64,000 nucleotides of DNA. Source: Muscardinus avellanarius (Eukaryota > Chordata > Mammalia > Rodentia > Gliridae). Position numbers and translations under genes: made by a program. Below, piece after piece: positions 1 to 9,761 of this stretch. The stretch lies in contig OY726563.1 in assembly GCA_963383645.1 (NCBI GenBank), positions 30,485,575 through 30,549,574 on the forward strand, given 5' to 3'. The first letter of the stretch is position 1. The number at the start of each line of letters is the position of its first letter. The notes under the pieces were generated by a model. That model was not told the DNA's origin, did not search any database, and saw only the letters and a program-made list of their open reading frames with translations.

Positions 1-63
1 ACAATCTGGAAGAGAAGCCAGAGAGGCGCCATCTTTGGCATGATTGGGATGCTTATCCTAACA
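1..63 (-). repeat. ERV 3' LTR, start of U3 only
   Basis: This segment repeats positions 5332-5394 with a single mismatch (t at 44 against c at 5375). Read on the minus strand it starts with TGTTAGGATAAGC, the first bases of U3. The rest of this 3' LTR lies beyond the left edge. Confidence 0.9.
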
Positions 64-76
64 TTCCTCCCTTTTT
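64..76 (-). promoter_or_regulatory. ERV polypurine tract
   Basis: Directly internal to the 3' LTR, the minus strand reads AAAAAGGGAGGAA. This is a purine run in the position where retroviral plus-strand DNA priming occurs. Confidence 0.75.
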
Positions 77-366
77 GTTTTTTTAGGGCCAGGGGGCATC
101 GGATAATTGTTCTGACTACTTCCTGCTGAGAGGGGGCGGCAATGGGAAGGGGCCGGGAGGAGTAGGGAAAGAGCCCCGAATTCCATGCCATAAAAAGTAA
201 ATTTCATTGGGGCAAAAGTTGACGAATGTTCCCTAAAGATGCAGATCCCACAAAGACATGAGCCAGTCGTCAGGATGGTGGATAGGAGGTATCATTCAGC
301 TATCTTCCAGGAGGGATTGTATCATAAGTCTGCATCGCGAAGGGATCCATCTCTATATGCTGTCAG

Positions 367-771
367 TCATCCCTGGGAATCAGCATCTTCCGAGTTTAGA
401 AGCTGGTAGTTTCTAAGGAGAAGCTGGTTAAATGTCTGATTAGATATTTTATTTACCTGGTTTTGTATGAGCTTAGTTACGCAGAGTAAGAACATGCAGG
501 CAACAAATATAATGAAAAGTGGACCCAGGATGGGCCATATCCAAGTAAGTATCGGGGACTGAAACCATGTGGAAAGGGATGTTTTTTGAGATCCTTTACA
601 TTTTATTGTAAGTTCATTGAGCCTGAGTATATTTTGTTCTACTATGCCTGATTCATTAACATAATAACAAGACTCTTCCTGTAAGAAAACACAGGTTCTA
701 CCCCTTTCAGCTGTCAAGAGATCAAGGGCCCTATGGTTTTGACACATTACTTGGGCCAGGGATGTTACCAT
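367..771 (-). pseudogene. env: ERV env remnant, transmembrane (TM) subunit
   Basis: A 134-codon open stretch resembles the C-terminal half of a gamma-type retroviral TM subunit. It holds the conserved helical segment around residues 11-28 and then a cysteine cluster where CX6CC is expected. A single membrane-spanning segment follows at about residues 76-100 (hydrophobic, around WPILGPLFIIFVACMFLLCV), then a short cytoplasmic tail. One of the paired cysteines of CX6CC reads serine. No fusion peptide or complete SU is linked in frame. The first Met is internal to the ancestral frame, so this is a relic and not a gene start. It could only be expressed from the spliced env message of this provirus. 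Confidence 0.8.
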
Positions 772-1440
772 GGAAACTTGTGAGATTTGGGTGCCAACGG
801 ATATATATTCGCGGAAAAAATAAAGTGAACCACAAGGGGTAGAGGCATATTCATTGCAATAAACTTTGGCTGTAACTCCAGAAGCCCATCTTGGATCCCA
901 TGGGTCAGGAATAGTATAGAGGTAGGTTTTAGTTTGGGAATTGAATTTAAAATTTCCTGATCCTAGTTGTCCTAGATAGGCATCGTGGATTTTGCATGAC
1001 TAGTATGAGTATCTGCCATATACATTATCCCAATTTGGGTTGCAGCAAAAACTTTCAATTTGGTCAAAAAGAAAACAAAGATAAGGGCGGGTAGCTTGAT
1101 AAAGCAGCTTAATGGTAGGAGAGAAGGCTAGTTGTAAACTATGAGAGCATCCCGCCAGGGGGCAATCAGCCATTGCGGCTAGTTCAGTGACTATTGTATT
1201 GTTTTCGGTGTAGGTTTGCTGAACCTAGAATCTCCAGACAAAAGGGGAGAAAAAGATTACAGGAAAGCATATGAAACTAGTGAATACAAAAAGGTATTTA
1301 TTGATTTTCAAGTATGGGAGCCTCCAAACAAAGTCAAGATATTTGGAGTTTTAGAGGACTATGGGGGAACATAGTGGACATATAAGTTGTTCTATTATCT
1401 TGCAGTGTCTGGGTTTTTTGTGAAGCTGCTGAATCAGGTA
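772..1440 (-). pseudogene. ERV env SU remnant, degraded
   Basis: This stretch lies between the TM fragment and the integrase C-terminus, where SU belongs. It is much shorter than a complete gammaretroviral SU. Stops interrupt all minus frames, and a hydrophobic stretch near 1240-1290 could be the old signal peptide. The assignment rests mainly on position. Confidence 0.5.
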
Positions 1441-1441
1441 G

Positions 1442-2500
1442 TCAGATATGTTCTGGAGCTGGTTTGAGCCTAGAAATATGAATCCAAGGAGTATATTGGT
1501 TATCATTTAATTTAAGTTTTGCAGCAGTAGGAGTACATAGGAAAACCTGAGCAGGGCCATCCCATTTTGGTTGTGAGGTAGGTTTGTCTCCCGGGGGGTT
1601 GAAATAGACCTGTTGTCCTATGGTCAAAGGGGAAATGGTAGGGGTCTGCTTATGGTCTGGGAGTAGCCAGTCTTGATATTTTCAAAGTTCTGATCTGAGA
1701 TGGGATAAGAGCGGAAGGGCTATTTGTGGAGGAAAGACATTGGAATGAGGAGAAATTCCTGGGGGGAATAAGGGGCGGCCAAAAATGATCTCAAAGGGAG
1801 ATAAAAGGAAGGGTTTTTTAGGTAGGGCCCGAATGTGTAAAAGTGCCAGGGGAAGTAATTTTATCCAATTTAAATGTGTTTTTAGAGACAGGTTTGTGAG
1901 GACTTCTTTGAGGGTGCGATTTGAATGTTCTACCTTCGCTGACACTTGAGGACGGTATGGGCAATGAAAATGCCAAGGCAGAGATAGAGCTTGGACTACA
2001 GATTGAGTTATTTGGGAAGTAAACTCAGGGCCATTATCAGATTGTAAAGAGGAAAGCATGCCAATGCAGGGGATAATTTGAAAAATTAGGAGATCAGAGA
2101 GACTATAGAGGTCCTTTTATTGGAGGTTGGGAAGGCCTCGATCCATCCTGAGAAAGTGTCAAAGAAGACAAGAAGGTATTTGAATCTCTTAACCATGGGC
2201 ATATTGGTATAATCTACTTGCCAATCAGCAGCTGGAGTATGTCCCCTTGCCTAGTGGGCTGGAAGGGCCTGAGGTCTAAGGGGAGTGGTTGGGTTTGTTT
2301 TTTGGCAGATGATACAATTGGATGTAATCTGATGAAGGAATTCTTTATCTTTAGGTGTGAGAAGGAAGAACGACTGCAGGAATATTTTAAGGCTTTGTGG
2401 GTTTGAATGAAATAAGGAATGCAGATATTGTAAAAGGTCAGAATGGGACTGGTTAGAATCAGAGGGGGAATCTGAATTATTATGGGCTGGTGAGGGAATG
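1442..2500 (-). pseudogene. pol: ERV pol remnant, integrase
   Basis: Broken minus-strand frames cover most of a gammaretroviral integrase. At 1682-2059 is the second half of the catalytic core, with the SDNGPEF aspartate motif and, about 35 residues later, the glutamate in VEHSNRTLK. At 1442-1627 is the C-terminal domain, ending near WIHISRLKP. Upstream, about 2060-2330, another frame reads like the first core strand (DWQVDYT, YLLVFFDTFSGWIEAFP). At least two frameshifts and several stops separate the pieces, so no functional enzyme is encoded. Confidence 0.85.
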
Positions 2501-2503
2501 TCA

Positions 2504-3060
2504 TCAGCATCGTGTAATAACAGTACAAAGGGATGGGGTTGATAAGTTCTTTTGGGCCACCTCCCATGCTGCCTGGTCAGCCCTAGAATTTCCCTGGGTT
2601 ATTGGGGATGAGTTATTCTGATGAGGCTTGCAGTGAACAATACCTAACTGCTGTGGGAGGATAGAAGCTTGGAGGAGTTTGGCTATCAGTTTAGAATTAA
2701 TAATGATGGATCCCTTCCAATTGAGAAGACCACGTTCCTTCCAAATTGCAGCATGTGAAACTAAGATGTGGTAAACATATTTGGAGTCTGTGTACAGGGT
2801 AAGAGTTTTCTGTGCCGCTAATGTACAGGCTCTGATAGCTGCCATTAGCTCGGCCTGTTGGTTGGTGTTATTAACAGGAAGAGGATGGGCCTCAAAAGAA
2901 AGGGACAGATTTTGAAGGAAGGAAACTAAAGAGAGATAAGATTCTAGAGGGAGGTAAAGTCTATAGGCCTTTGTACATAAGCAAGTCTCGAAGATGATGT
3001 GGAGATAAAATGGTTAAGGGTGTTCCAAAATAAGTTTGTGAGCTTCCTTTCATAGAAGGT
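2504..3060 (-). pseudogene. pol: ERV pol remnant, RNase H and RT-RNase H connection
   Basis: The 113-codon frame at 2504-2845 matches the retroviral RNase H fold: the aspartate in LYTDSKYVYH, then a basic stretch, then NSRADQAA near the end. The preceding glutamate lies in the same frame just upstream (AELMAAIRAC). Sequence to about 3060 reads as the RT-RNase H linker (LSPHHLRDLL) with stops. The polymerase palm and fingers are absent from the window. Confidence 0.8.
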
Positions 3061-3470
3061 GGCCTTCTGCACCGCCAGGTACCAAGCCATTAGCCCCTTT
3101 CTCTCTCTGTATGAGAAGCCTTTGGTATCTCTGAGGGGGCAAAGACTTATTACTCAATGCAGGGCTATTAAATGGGCGTGTCCCTGTGTTTGCATTTGTC
3201 TCCTCTGATGCTTAATAACCAATAGATTAAGCCATCATTTTAACAAAATAAATCCTCAGAATGAATGACATTACAATGTAAACATCTATTACTAGGAAGT
3301 CAATGGTAGTAGTCTTAGCCTGAAGAAAACAAAGTGTAGTAATTTTTAAACTTTTATACATAGACAAACAACAAAATCTTTTTCTGCCTCTAAGCTGCAG
3401 CCAGTGTTGACCTTGGTAAGCTAAAAGTTGGATGTTATCCCAGCTGAACTCCAAATCTTAAAAGACAAAC
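3061..3470. other. unassigned junction inside the ERV
   Basis: About 400 bp lies where the rest of capsid, nucleocapsid, protease and most of RT should be. I could not align any frame to retroviral proteins. It may be filler at a large deletion or highly degraded gag-pol. Confidence 0.4.
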
Positions 3471-3479
3471 AGTTGCACT

Positions 3480-4560
3480 TCTAAAGTTTATGTCAAGTGA
3501 GGCTGTAGGCTTGAGTAATATAACGAAATTCTCTGATATAGATATCAGGGTTGGAGGTATAGGAGCCTAACTTGGTGTGAATCTGGGATAGATCTGCCAT
3601 GGAGAAGGGGATGTGAACTCATGGAGAGGAGCCACGACCGAAGACATGGGGGTGGCCGAGGGTTGAGCGTGAGATTGAGCACAAGATCTTGTTAACGGAG
3701 GACTAAAGGCTGGTTGGGGAGAAATCTGAGAAACGGAGGAGGTAGAGACGAGAAGATGAAGGTTGCCAGGGAGGGGTTAAGGTTTGTGGAGGAGGGGGTA
3801 GAGTTTGTGGGAGAGCAGAACACGGAGAAAGTGATAAGCATGCTGGAGTTTGTGGGAGAGCAGGCGGCTGAGTAGAAGACACTTGTGCTGAAGGTGCACA
3901 CCTATAAGGAGGAGGTTCATTTGCTGGGTCAAAGGCAGTAATATCTGACTCAGGGAGAGTATCAGAGGAAGGTATTTTTTTGTTTTTGTTTTTTTTTTTA
4001 GAAGGAATTGTAGCGGGTTTGCAGGCTAACAGAACTTGCTGGGGGGTGCAGGAAGAACACAGATTGCAGTAAGAGTGCAGATCTCCTTCCACCCTTTTGC
4101 ACGCTCGCAGTAATTAAACAAATCACGGAGGAGTAGAGGGTCAAGGGATCCCTCAGGAGGCCAATGGTTGTTATTGTCCAGAGAGTAATGAGGCCAATTT
4201 AGGTTTAATGTCTGGAATAAGAGAGAGACGGCTTAAATTATTAAGTAGACACCTTAAAGGGGGCAGTATCCGGGATGGAAGACAAGGCCCCCATGGTGAA
4301 AGGTTATGAAAGAGGGAGGGAGAGGTTAAGAGAGAGGGTAAGGTAAGGATAAGAGAGAGAGAACAGAGAGTTCCGGTGTTTGAGGAGGTGTGAGAAAGAA
4401 CGGTAAGTCCCAGATCGGTAAAGGAATAAAGGACCAAAATGGGCGCACCCAGATGGCCGATTATTCCTGGAACCCAGTAGAGTCAGATTGGCTGAAGACA
4501 TCCTCAGGTCGTCACCTGAGAACAGTCTGCCTAGGCCGGAACCAGAGATCATGGGACACC
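3480..4560 (-). pseudogene. gag: ERV gag remnant (matrix, p12-like, start of capsid)
   Basis: Several broken minus frames follow gammaretroviral gag order. At 4080-4550 are matrix-like fragments, including a frame reading LRDLFNYCERAKGWKEIC. At 3703-4092 a 129-codon proline-rich frame carries a PPPY late-domain motif (NEPPPYR), as in p12. At 3480-3620 is a capsid start (ADLSQIHTKLGSY, then REFRYITQAYSLT and a stop). Frameshifts join the blocks and capsid stops early, so no complete polyprotein is possible. Confidence 0.75.
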
Positions 4561-4569
4561 TAGCACCAG

Positions 4570-5035
4570 GATTTTCGGACGGATGGTATCAGTTGGACTT
4601 TATCAGTCAGACCGTATTGGTGGACGGTATCAGAATGTTATCAGAATGGAGAGTGTTAGGAGGAGGAAGGGATGAGAGTGGAAAGAATAGCAGGGCCTGT
4701 TCTTCCTTCCCATTATCTCGTAATTAAAGGAAGAAGTAGACTATCACTGGAATCCACCATAGCCTTAAAGGCCGTTGTGGGGTGCAGTCTCCCCCCAAGC
4801 CTGGCATCAGGGTAGAGCCAGACGATCATGGTCAGATACCCTGCTATAGCCAGACTCAGGCAGATAGCCTAAGGGGGACTTACCCAGCTGGAGCGGAGTG
4901 ACAGAGGTAGTCGGGATGGCCGGTGGTGGTGGTGGTGGTGGTGGATGCAGAAAGCAAGCGTCCAGAAAGGAGGACGAGGACGGCAAGCCGGGGGAAAGCC
5001 AGGAGGAGGGAGTCCTCTAAATAGAGGGGTCTCCC
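4570..5035 (-). other. ERV 5' leader
   Basis: This untranslated stretch lies between the primer site and the gag remnant. It contains a short (CCA)n run on the minus strand (GGT repeat at 4920-4943 on plus) and the likely major splice donor. Confidence 0.6.
4875..4890 (-). promoter_or_regulatory. ERV putative major splice donor
   Basis: The minus strand reads CCAGCTGG/GTAAGT with the GTAAGT at 4878-4883. It lies about 150 bp inside the primer site, where retroviral leaders carry their donor. Confidence 0.55.
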
Positions 5036-5053
5036 TCCCGGGTTTCAGCACCA
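5036..5053 (-). promoter_or_regulatory. ERV primer binding site, tRNA-Phe type
   Basis: The plus strand here, tcccgggtttcagcacca, equals the 3' end of mammalian tRNA-Phe (ending TTTCGGCACCA) except for one base (A for G). It sits one base internal to the LTR end at 5055, the correct position. Confidence 0.85.
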
Positions 5054-5054
5054 A

Positions 5055-5394
5055 TGAAAGTGGAAGTCCGGCGCAGGAAAAACCCAAGGCCTGCTGTCAG
5101 ATATAAGCAAGCAACCAAGCAAAAGCTTTCTTAAGACAGCCCAGCTCCCTTTTATATCAGGCAGATGGGGATTTTTTTTTTTAAAGGAAGGGGCTTCCGC
5201 TCACAAAGGAAGATCGCACGAAGTATGGGGCATTTACTGATTGGGTGGTTCATACCCCAGTGAGTGTGTTATCAGGGGACTGGTTGTTGGGCATCCCGTG
5301 GCCCCCTTTGGCTGGCTATGAGGTAGTCAGCACAATCTGGAAGAGAAGCCAGAGAGGCGCCATCTTTGGCATGACTGGGATGCTTATCCTAACA
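5055..5394 (-). repeat. ERV 5' LTR, 340 bp
   Basis: On the minus strand it opens TGTTAGG at 5394 and closes in CA at 5055. It contains CCAATCA (5238-5244), then a TATAAAA box (5150-5156) with GGG after it, in normal U3 order. A TATA-led LTR this short is typical of class I elements. Confidence 0.9.
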
Positions 5395-5935
5395 TAAACT
5401 GTTATGGAAGGCTGTGTTCACTCTCAGAAAAATAATATAAGGCCCTAGCTAACAACTTGCTCTTGGCTGAACATGAAGCCTTGCATGTTCAGGAAGGAAA
5501 AGTCCAGAAAGACTTTTAAACTTCCTGAACTTTAAGTGCATTTCCCAATTTATATCCGCATATTCAACAACAAAGGATAGACAGATGTCTGTGCCATCCT
5601 CCACACTTCATATGATGAATGCTCACCTCCAAACATGACTGCATTAGGAGTTAGAGTCTCTACAGAGTGAAGATATTAAAAGTGATGTTTAGAAAGAGTT
5701 CCTCACACAATAGGATTAGTCTCCTTACAAAAGTCTTTTCTATTTCTCTCCATTTGCCCCCCATTCCCTCCCCACACACACACTCACCATGTTGAGTACA
5801 AGTAAGGTGGCCACCAATAAATAAAATACTCTGGGCTGCCTCCTGTGTACAGAGCATGTGTGGGTGGAGAATTTTCAACTTGCAGAGGTATGGGCCCTCA
5901 TTCCCTAAAGGCGAGCGTTTGCACACACAATACTG
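5395..5935. other. no gene seen between the ERV and the ferritin-like locus
   Basis: Ordinary single-copy-looking DNA follows the LTR. I see no repeat or coding signal apart from the 3' end of the neighbouring ferritin-like unit. Confidence 0.5.
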
Positions 5936-5941
5936 GACACT

Positions 5942-5947
5942 TTTATT
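5942..5947 (-). terminator. polyadenylation signal of the ferritin-like unit
   Basis: TTTATT on plus gives AATAAA on minus, about 130 nt past the stop at 6075. This is a plausible end for a compact retrogene transcript. Confidence 0.55.
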
Positions 5948-6074
5948 TCCACAAGAACCATAATAACTTTACTGGAAGTGACAACAGTGAAGTGGAAAGA
6001 CTAGGGTGAAGCGACTTTGCCCAAGGGGCAGGGTAACCCATCCCCAGACCGGGCGCAGGGCATGCAGTCTGAGC

Positions 6075-6633
6075 TCAGTCATCCGGGTCGGAGTCGTGGG
6101 CGTCGTCCTCTCGGCCCAGGGTGTACTTCTCGAAGAGGATCTCGGCCAGGCCACTACCCAAGGCCGCCATCCTGCTCAGGTCGGTGAGGTAGCCGGCGAT
6201 CTGGTAGAGGATGAGGACCTGGGGGTGCAGGTAGCGGCTGCACAGGAAGCTGGCGAGGTGGAGGTCCCGGCGGCGGATGGCCAGCTGGTGCAGGTCCAGC
6301 AGGCTTTGGTTGAGCATCTTCTCTAGATGGAAAGCACACTGCAGGGCCGGGAGCGCGCCCTGCCAGTTGTTGCGATCGGGCCTGGTGATGTCTCGGAAGT
6401 GGAGGCGCCCGCCGCGCCGGTTCTGCAGGGCCATGAAGACCTGGGCGCTGCGGTTCCAGTGGTGCGAGCGGCGCAGGAAGAAGGCGGCCAGGCGCGGCAG
6501 GGCCACGTCGTGGCGGTCGCAGTAGAAGGCCATGGACAGGTAGACGTAGGCCGCGTACAGCTGCAGGCGCACCTGGCAGTTGACGGCCGCCTCGCACTCG
6601 GCGTGGTAGTTGAGGCGGATCTGGGACAGTGGC

Positions 6634-6678
<45 letters not shown>

Positions 6679-6833
6679 TGTGGCGGCGGCAGCGGCGGTG
6701 GCGGCAGGGCGACCGGTAAGGCCAACAGGAAGGAGAAGGAGGAGCGGGCCCGAGGGCTGCGCAGCGGACAGCGATAGAGACCGCGAGGGTTGCGACGCCG
6801 CCGCAGCCAACGGGGACCCCGAAACACCGCCAG
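6075..6833 (-). CDS. FTHL17-like: FTHL17-like ferritin heavy-chain-like frame, no AUG start
   Basis: This uninterrupted single-exon frame ends in a complete ferritin four-helix core (about 180 residues). Resemblance to FTHL17 over FTH1 shows in SMAFY, AFHLEK, NQSLLDL and YLH.QV. Ferroxidase positions are mostly replaced. In FTH1 numbering E27 is Gln, E61 is His, E62 is Trp and H65 is Ser, while Y34, E107 and Q141 remain, so iron oxidation is unlikely. Before the core are about 25 mostly Pro residues coded by a GGC/GGT repeat, and before that an Arg-rich stretch with 11 Arg and no Asp or Glu. No ATG occurs in frame ahead of the core; the first is inside it, at 6530-6532. The frame could start at CTG 6831-6833 (A at -3, G at +4) or GTG 6825-6827. 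Alternatively a 5' exon supplies the start, or this is a pseudogene with a surviving frame. Family role: testis/embryo-expressed X-linked ferritin-like protein. Confidence 0.7.
6629..6715. repeat. GGC/GGT trinucleotide repeat
   Basis: This imperfect (GGC/GGT)n tract codes for the poly-proline run on minus. It sits exactly where the ancestral ferritin N-terminus and its ATG should lie. Confidence 0.85.
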
Positions 6834-7071
6834 CTTGGACGCGCCTCACCCACACCACACGCACGACACGACCTAGCGACAACCGCCGCTAACCAACAAT
6901 GGCGCCTTATGGCGGCTCTCGGGGGTCAGGGGTTGGGGGTCCAAGGTCACAGACAATGGTACGGAGTGGGCGCCAGAAGGAACAAACATTTAACGTCCAT
7001 CACCACCCAGAATGTACTGCTCTCAGACTCCCCCAAAATAGCTGATACTTTTACTTTTAAAACTAGGTTGT

Positions 7072-7287
7072 GGGCCAGGCATGGTGGCGCATGCTTGTAA
7101 TCCCCATGCTTGGGAGGCGGAGACCGGAGGATCCTGCAGGTATGAAGCCAGCCAGGCTGGCTTAAGAGGCCCTGTTTCCAAAAATAAAATAGGTCTGGGA
7201 GTGTAGCTTTGAGGTCAAAGGGCTTCCAGAAACCCCAGTACCACAAAAAAAAAAAAAAAAAAAAAAAACCAACAACAACAACAAAAA
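7072..7287 (+). repeat. B1-dID type SINE
   Basis: Both halves are recognisable, with a long A tail (7244-7268). It is flanked by near-identical copies of aaactaggttgt (7060 and 7287 areas). It belongs to the subtype with the middle shortened (ctggcttaagaggccctg). Confidence 0.9.
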
Positions 7288-7340
7288 AAACGAGGTTGTC
7301 CCTGAAAAAGTTATCTGCTCATTATATGAAAGATCATTTT

Positions 7341-7545
7341 TTGTGGGGGTTTGGGGATGGAACCCAGGGATATTCGACCTCCAAGCTACACCCCCTGCCC
7401 AATATTTTATTCTTTATTCTTGAAACAGAGTCTCCCTGAGTTGCAAAGGGCCTCACTAAGTAGCTAAAGCTGTCCACAAATAGAGATCCTCTTGTCTCAG
7501 CCTCCCAAATACTGGGATTACAAGAGTGCACCAACAAGTTGGGCT
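7341..7545 (-). repeat. B1-dID type SINE
   Basis: The minus-strand copy is flanked by the duplication gaaagatcatttt at 7328-7340 and 7547-7559. Confidence 0.9.
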
Positions 7546-7599
7546 AGAAAGATCATTTTAGTTGTGGGGTTTCTGTTGTTGTTGTTTTGGTTTTTGGTT

Positions 7600-7816
7600 C
7601 TCTTTTTTGCATTGTGGACTGAACCTAAGGGCATTCTGCTTTTGAGCTACACTTCATTTATTTTTAAAATATTTTTAATTTTTTTTTAATTTTTCATTTT
7701 AAAACCGCATTTCACTAGGTTGATGAGAGATTTTGTTATCTTGCTGAGGCTGTCATCAAACCTGGAATCCTCCTGTAATCTCCCAAGTACAGGATTACAG
7801 GCATGTGCCATTTTAC
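7600..7816 (-). repeat. B1-dID type SINE, old
   Basis: This copy is diverged. The ID-like end is at 7610-7660 and the B1-like end at 7735-7815. Confidence 0.75.
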
Positions 7817-8269
7817 TTTTTTTAACTTTGATTTTTATAGATCTGGAAGGCTGATATATAAAGTCCCTCTTTCTTATCCTGGTTTTTTTTTAATTTTCAG
7901 CTAATTGTTGACATCTCTTTTGAGTAATTTCTGCTGGAAATTTATTAATGTAGTTCAAAAATACAAATAGCTTTCAAAATAAGTAAATCCTGGGGTTATT
8001 TAGAAAAAGAAACTAAAATTGGAAAACATAGTTTATAATGAATATATTTATACAGACACGTTTATGTTATTTTCCTGAATTTCAGTTTAATTTCAACTTT
8101 ACCTATGTTGTCTCCTTGGAAAGAGTGTAAACATTTTAAGATCAGGTACCTTAGTTATGTTTGTTTCTACTAAAGAGTTTTCTACCACAGTTTAAGTATC
8201 AACCTAAAATAGATCGTTATAACTGTAAGAAGTTTGATTCATGTTTTGAGCTATACACAAAGATAAAAC

Positions 8270-8612
8270 TAATAAATGTACAAATGTAAAGAACAAATAA
8301 TAATAGTACCAAAATTAAATAGAAAAACAATGTAGCAAAAGAAACATGGAGATAGAAAATAATGGCCAGTAGTACTCCCTCATTTATCAGTAATTATTTT
8401 AAATGTACATAAATTAAATTAACCGATCTAAAGGTATAGAGTAGATGAATCCATGAAAAAGTTTAGTTGAAATGCTGTCTACCAAAGATTCAAAGAAGAT
8501 TTAAAGACACATATGCTGAAAAGGAAAGGATCCAAAATTTATTTCATGTAAATGATAACTAAAAGATTTTACAGATGGCTATTCACACATAAAAAGCTCA
8601 TTAAATAATTAT

Positions 8613-8656
<44 letters not shown>

Positions 8657-9480
8657 GAGCACCCAAATATATAAAGTGAATATTGACAAAGCAAAGGTGA
8701 ACATCAACAGTAATATGTTAATGATAGGAAACTTTGATACTCCACTTACAATAATGGATAGAAATTGAAAAAGAAGTTCAGTAAAGAAGGAGATCATTTA
8801 GATTATACTATGGCCGGTCCAAATAAGTACAACAGACATATGCACAATTTCTCATACAACAGTGAAATATGTATTTTTCTCCCTTATACATGGAAACTTT
8901 TGTAGAATATATTACATATTGGGTCATAAAATAAACTTTACTGAATTTAAGAAATCTGAAATTGCTCCAAGCATCTTTTCTGACTACAGTGGAATAAAAC
9001 CAGAAACAAATAAGAGCCAGAAATCAAAACATTCACAAATACACAGAAACTAAACAACATACTTTTGAACAACCACTGAGTTAAAGAAAAAAAAATGGAA
9101 TTTTTAAAATATCTAGGAGGGAGGAGTGGGGTAGGATGTGAAAGAAAATCTACCAAAGGCTGTATGCTTATATATTTGTATAACACTGAGCCTTACTATG
9201 ATGTATAAATGCAATGCAATGAAAAATGATTTTAAGGAAGAAGAAAAGGTATCTCAAGACAAACAAAAATGAAAAAAAAAATTTCATGCAGCCAAAGCAA
9301 TACTAAGATAAAATGTATAGTGCTACATATATACAATTTAATAAAGATCTCAATCTAACATACATTAAGGAATGAGATAAAGATGCACAGACTGAACCTA
9401 AATTTGGCAAAACGAAGAATATAATAAAGATTAGAAGTGAAAGAAGTCAATACTATATTTAAAACAACAGAAAAAATTAT
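8270..9480 (+). repeat. ancient L1 ORF2 fragment
   Basis: Strongly mutated plus-strand sequence follows L1 ORF2 order, from the endonuclease region (agataggaaactttgatac) to tctgactacagtggaataaaa and acatacttttgaacaaccac. Many stops are present. An (AT)n run lies inside it at 8618-8651. Confidence 0.7.
8618..8651. repeat. (AT)n microsatellite
   Basis: About 15 AT units. Confidence 0.9.
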
Positions 9481-9656
9481 CTGGGTATAGTGGTATACAC
9501 TTATGATTGATCCCAGTACTTTAGAGGCTGAGAGAGAAGGATCTCAGGTTTAAAGCCACAGCATGGTAACTAAGTGAGAAACTATTTCAAAATACAAAGG
9601 GAAAGCTCAGAGGTATAATGGCACTGTTCAATCCTCAGTACCACAAAAATTTTTTA
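9481..9656 (+). repeat. B1-dID type SINE, diverged
   Basis: The order is B1-like head, shortened centre, ID-like tail ending in ctcagtaccacaaaaa. Confidence 0.8.
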
Positions 9657-9761
9657 AATGCACCAATTAAAGTATATTAAAGGAAGATGGTGACCAAGGG
9701 AAGCAGCACATATCAGTTGTGCTAACACTTGATCTCTATCACCATGAAAAAAGTGCCTTGA

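Larger units (their letters stand above)
6060..6915. promoter_or_regulatory. CpG-rich island over the ferritin-like locus
   Basis: CG dinucleotides are dense from the ferritin core through to 6905 and sparse on both sides. ATGGCGCC and ATGGCGGC, which resemble YY1 sites, occur on plus at 6899-6915. A promoter for the minus-strand frame probably lies at 6840-6910, but no TATA box is visible. Confidence 0.5.

Noticed and set aside
4488..4727. 79-codon plus-strand frame inside the ERV
   Set aside because: Antisense to gag remnants and without recognisable features.
6154..6882. Long Arg/Pro/Ala frames overlapping the ferritin-like core in other frames and on plus
   Set aside because: They are by-products of GC-rich codons with few stops, lack ATG starts, and have no domain of their own.
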